Source: an uncultured Fretibacterium sp. (GTDB lineage Bacteria; Synergistota; Synergistia; Synergistales; Aminobacteriaceae). From it: a DNA stretch of 6,816 nucleotides. The stretch is taken from contig CAJPSE010000090.1 of the NCBI GenBank assembly GCA_905373185.1, forward strand, positions 1-6,816. Direction: 5' to 3'. Of this stretch, positions 4,254 to 6,816 are shown one piece after another. How positions within the stretch are numbered: position 1 is the first letter of the stretch; every line of letters starts with the position of its first letter. The translations under genes were made by a program, and so were the position numbers. The notes below the pieces were generated by a model. That model saw only the letters and a program-made list of their open reading frames with translations, was not told the DNA's origin and did not search any database.

Positions 4254-6089
4254 ATGTGCGGGATCATGGGTTACACGGGCCCGCGGCGGGTCGTCGATGT
4301 CGTCGTGGGCGGGTTGGAGTGTTTGGAGTATCGGGGGTACGACTCCGCGGGGATCGCCGTTGCGGGCTCCGAGGGCCTGGGCATGGTGAAGTGCGTGGGC
4401 AGCGTGGCCAACCTGAAGGCGAAGCTGGAGACCACCCCTCTGGAGGGCAGCGTGGGGATCGGACACACGCGGTGGGCGACGCACGGCGGGGTCACCGACG
4501 AGAACGCCCACCCCCACGCCGACCCGGACCGGAAGGTCGTCCTCATCCATAACGGCATCGTGGAGAACTTTCACGAGCTCCGGCAGGAACTGAGCGCTCA
4601 GGGCGTCGCCTTTCTCTCCGAGACCGATACCGAGGTCGCGGTCTGCCTCATCGCCCGGCTCTACGCCCTCAACGGCGGCAACCCTCAGGAGGCCCTGCGT
4701 GGGGCGTGCCGGCGTTTTCGGGGCTCCTTCGCCTTCGTCGTCCTGTTCGCCGACCTGCCGGACCGTTTCTACTGCGTGCGCAAGGGGCCCCCGCTGATCC
4801 TCGGGGCCGCACAGGGGGAGGCCTTCTGCGCGTCGGACGCGACAGCGCTGCTTCCCTACACCCACGACATCCTCTTCATGGAGGACGATCAGATCGCCGA
4901 GCTCTCGGCAAGGGGAATAGCCCTGTCGGACTTCGAGGGCCGTCCGCTCCCGGCCGAGCTGAGTACGGTCGATTGGGACCCCGAGATGGCCTCCAAGGGG
5001 ATGTACCCGCACTTCATGCTCAAGGAGATCGAGGAGCAGGGCGGTGTGCTGCGGCGCACCCTCGCGGGGCGCCTGGCGGAGGGCTCCATCGACCTGAGCG
5101 CGGAGGTCCCCATGACGGACGAGGAAGCGGCCTCGCTGCGGCGCATCCAGCTCGTCGCCTGCGGAACGTCCCACTACGCCGCGCTGGCGACGGCGGGGCT
5201 CTTCGACCGCTTCACGGGGCTGGACCTCCGCGTGGAGACGGCGTCGGAGTACCGGTACGGCGACGCCGTCTGCGACCCGTCGACGCTGTCGGTGTTCGTC
5301 TCCCAGTCCGGGGAGACGGCGGACACCCTGGCCGCGGCCCGTGGGGCCAAGGCCAGGGGGGCGCGCTGCCTGGCCGTGACGAACGTCGCGGGGTCGTCCC
5401 TGGCCCGGGAGGTCGGCGCCTTCCTGGAACTGCGCGCGGGGCCCGAGATCGGGGTCGCGGCCACGAAGACCTTCATGGGACAGCTTGCGGCCCTGACCCT
5501 GCTGGCCCTGTGGATCGGGAAGCGGCGCGGGAAGCTCTTGCCGCAGGACGAGTCCCGGCTTGCCGAGGAGCTGAAGCTCCTACCCCTCAAGGTGGAGGAG
5601 CTCATCGCCCGGAGCCGCTCGCTCAAGGACATCGCGGAGCGCCGGCTCGGGGCCCGCGGGTTCCTCTTCATCGGCCGCGGCGCGTCCTACCCCGTGGCGC
5701 TGGAGGGGGCCCTGAAGCTGAAGGAGATCTCCTACGTCCACGCCGAGGCGCACTCCGCGGGGGAGATGAAGCACGGCCCCATCGCCATGCTGGATGAGAC
5801 GATGCCCGTCGTAGCCCTGCTGCCGCGGGACCGCATCTTCGAGAAGACCCTGTCCAACGTCCAGGAGGCCCGGGCCCGGAGGTCCCCGATCATCGCCGTT
5901 GCAACGGAGGGCGACCCCGACGTGCCGCGTTTCGCGGACGACTGCATCTTCGTACCCGGGACGGAGGACGAGCTGACGCCGTTCCTGACGGTGATCCCGC
6001 TGCAGTACTTCGCGTACTACCTGGCGTACCTGATGGGGCGGGAGATAGATAGGCCGAGGAATTTGGCCAAGAGCGTCACCGTAGAATAG
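4254..6089 (+). CDS. glmS: Glutamine--fructose-6-phosphate aminotransferase (isomerizing)
   Basis: GlmS uses glutamine to convert fructose-6-phosphate to glucosamine-6-phosphate, the first committed step towards UDP-GlcNAc for peptidoglycan and lipopolysaccharide. It acts in the cytoplasm as a dimer. The product is 611 residues (E. coli 609). The N-terminal Ntn-type glutaminase domain begins MCGIMGYTG, with Cys2 as catalytic nucleophile after Met removal; HTRWATHG lies at 71-78 and SETDTEV further on. Two SIS sugar-isomerase domains follow, with CGTSHYA at 303-309, SQSGET at 350-355, EIGVAATKTF, EGALKLKE at 484-491 and GEMKHGPIAM around 503-512. The C-terminus ends in the conserved RPRNLAKSVTVE. 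The ATG at 4254 is required because Cys must be residue 2, although the frame stays open upstream; the nearest ribosome-site-like GGAG is 13 bases away, an unusually long spacing. guaA follows after 13 nt. I did not recognise a glmS ribozyme in the leader. Confidence 0.98.
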   Translation: MCGIMGYTGPRRVVDVVVGGLECLEYRGYDSAGIAVAGSEGLGMVKCVGSVANLKAKLETTPLEGSVGIGHTRWATHGGVTDENAHPHADPDRKVVLIHNGIVENFHELRQELSAQGVAFLSETDTEVAVCLIARLYALNGGNPQEALRGACRRFRGSFAFVVLFADLPDRFYCVRKGPPLILGAAQGEAFCASDATALLPYTHDILFMEDDQIAELSARGIALSDFEGRPLPAELSTVDWDPEMASKGMYPHFMLKEIEEQGGVLRRTLAGRLAEGSIDLSAEVPMTDEEAASLRRIQLVACGTSHYAALATAGLFDRFTGLDLRVETASEYRYGDAVCDPSTLSVFVSQSGETADTLAAARGAKARGARCLAVTNVAGSSLAREVGAFLELRAGPEIGVAATKTFMGQLAALTLLALWIGKRRGKLLPQDESRLAEELKLLPLKVEELIARSRSLKDIAERRLGARGFLFIGRGASYPVALEGALKLKEISYVHAEAHSAGEMKHGPIAMLDETMPVVALLPRDRIFEKTLSNVQEARARRSPIIAVATEGDPDVPRFADDCIFVPGTEDELTPFLTVIPLQYFAYYLAYLMGREIDRPRNLAKSVTVE

Positions 6090-6102
6090 GAAGGGGAGTC
6101 CT

Positions 6103-6816
6103 TTGGAGAACATCGTCATCATAGACTGCGGATCGCAGTTCACCCAACTGATCGCGCGGAGGGTCCGGGAGCTGCACATCCACAGCGTCGTACTGCCGTG
6201 GGATGCCCCTCGAAGCCGCGTCGCGGAGCTCGCCCCGCTGGGCGTCATCGTCTCCGGCGGGCCCGACAGCGTCAACGAGCCGGGGGCCATCGCCGTCGAC
6301 CGGGGCCTCTTCGACCTGGAAGTCCCCATCCTTGGGATCTGCTACGGGATGCAGCTCATGACGAAGGCGCATGGCGGGAGCGTTGCTTCGGGCGAGCGTC
6401 CGGAGTACGGGGTCACGCCCATAGAACGGCGCGGGGAGTCCGCCCTCTTCGGGGACCTCGCCGACAGCTTGGAGGTTCTAATGAGCCACGGTGATCGGGT
6501 CGCCGCGGTCCCGCCGGGGTTCCGGGTCACGGCGGAGACGGCCCACGGCGTCATCGCCGCCATGGAGGACGAGGGGGGTCGATGCTTCGGCCTACAGTTC
6601 CACCCGGAGGTCGTCCACACCCGGCAGGGGACGCAAATCCTGAGGCAGTTCCTGTTCGAGGTCTGCGGATGCAGGGGGGACTGGAACCTGGGGGACTGGG
6701 TCGAGGACGCCGTGGCGGATATCCGGGAGAGGGTCGGGGACGGACGCGTTGTCTGCGGCCTGTCGGGCGGCGTGGACTCGAGCGTCGCCGCCGCGCTGGT
6801 GCATCGGGCCATCGGG
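6103..6816 (+). CDS. guaA: GMP synthase (glutamine-hydrolysing), partial; 3' end outside window
   Basis: GuaA converts XMP to GMP using ATP and ammonia released from glutamine, the last step of guanine nucleotide synthesis. The visible 238 codons, out of about 510-525 expected, cover the class I glutaminase domain and the start of the ATP pyrophosphatase domain. Seen in order are IIDCGSQFTQLIARRVRE, VSGGPDSV, the nucleophile loop GICYGMQLM with Cys80, MSHGD, FGLQFHPEV with His167 and Glu169 completing the catalytic triad, and the ATP-binding PP-loop SGGVDSS at 221-227. The start is TTG 6103-6105, preceded by GGAAGGGGAG, which overlaps the glmS stop; no ATG or GTG fits the family N-terminus better. 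It is likely co-transcribed with glmS, which joins two glutamine-consuming biosynthetic enzymes. All catalytic residues expected in this portion are present. Confidence 0.97.
   Translation, partial: MENIVIIDCGSQFTQLIARRVRELHIHSVVLPWDAPRSRVAELAPLGVIVSGGPDSVNEPGAIAVDRGLFDLEVPILGICYGMQLMTKAHGGSVASGERPEYGVTPIERRGESALFGDLADSLEVLMSHGDRVAAVPPGFRVTAETAHGVIAAMEDEGGRCFGLQFHPEVVHTRQGTQILRQFLFEVCGCRGDWNLGDWVEDAVADIRERVGDGRVVCGLSGGVDSSVAAALVHRAIG

Noticed and set aside
4143..5174. Minus-strand open frame (343 codons) opposite glmS
   Set aside because: It is the antisense of conserved GlmS sequence, has no ribosome site and no homology that I recognise.
4706..5797. Plus-strand open frame (363 codons) in another frame inside glmS
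   Set aside because: The Arg/Gly/Pro-rich product has no domain, and the glmS frame is intact throughout.
5580..6329. Minus-strand open frame (249 codons) opposite the glmS/guaA junction
   Set aside because: It is a low-complexity shadow frame that crosses two real genes on the other strand.
1..6816. Mobile elements, CRISPR arrays, tRNA or rRNA genes
   Set aside because: No transposase or integrase sequence, no regularly spaced repeats and no tRNA or rRNA signatures were seen on either strand.

Overview
The window holds two divergent gene blocks from a GC-rich, strictly anaerobic, amino-acid-fermenting bacterium. The left block, on the minus strand, is the start of a selenium-dependent glycine reductase operon. 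Such operons occur in Stickland-fermenting Clostridia and in Synergistota. High GC, three TTG starts and strong G-rich ribosome binding sites would fit a Synergistota member or a high-GC Firmicute, but this placement is inference and cannot be settled from the window.

Layout from the divergent centre leftwards (minus strand): a near-consensus sigma-70 promoter (3876-3903), a single-aptamer glycine riboswitch (about 3721-3838), then grdX (3220-3657), trxA (2880-3203), grdE (1553-2845), grdA (1027-1500) and grdB (975 to beyond position 1). The gaps between genes are 16, 34, 52 and 51 nt, so this is one operon. grdA is a selenoprotein gene: an in-frame TGA at 1369-1371 is codon 44 in the conserved Cys-Phe-Val-Sec motif, and the real stop is also TGA (1027-1029). 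grdB is cut by the window edge about 25 codons before its expected selenocysteine. grdC and grdD, which complete the pathway to acetyl phosphate, should lie just beyond the left edge.

The genes work together as follows. Free glycine binds the riboswitch and is expected to switch the operon on. GrdE (pyruvoyl-dependent after self-cleavage) and GrdB form component B, which activates glycine and passes a carboxymethyl group to the selenocysteine of GrdA. Component C (GrdCD) would release acetyl phosphate, and the operon's thioredoxin re-reduces GrdA.

The right block, on the plus strand, is glmS (4254-6089, complete) followed 13 nt later by guaA (6103 to beyond the right edge). Both are glutamine amidotransferases of central metabolism: GlmS makes glucosamine-6-phosphate for the cell envelope, and GuaA makes GMP. 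Between the blocks lies a gene-free stretch of about 350 bp with several predicted hairpins in the presumed glmS leader that I could not assign to a known RNA family.

I found no previously undescribed protein system. The points most worth following up are the recoded TGA in grdA, the single-aptamer riboswitch with a plausible ribosome-site-masking mechanism, the Trp-less thioredoxin active site and the unexplained glmS leader structures.
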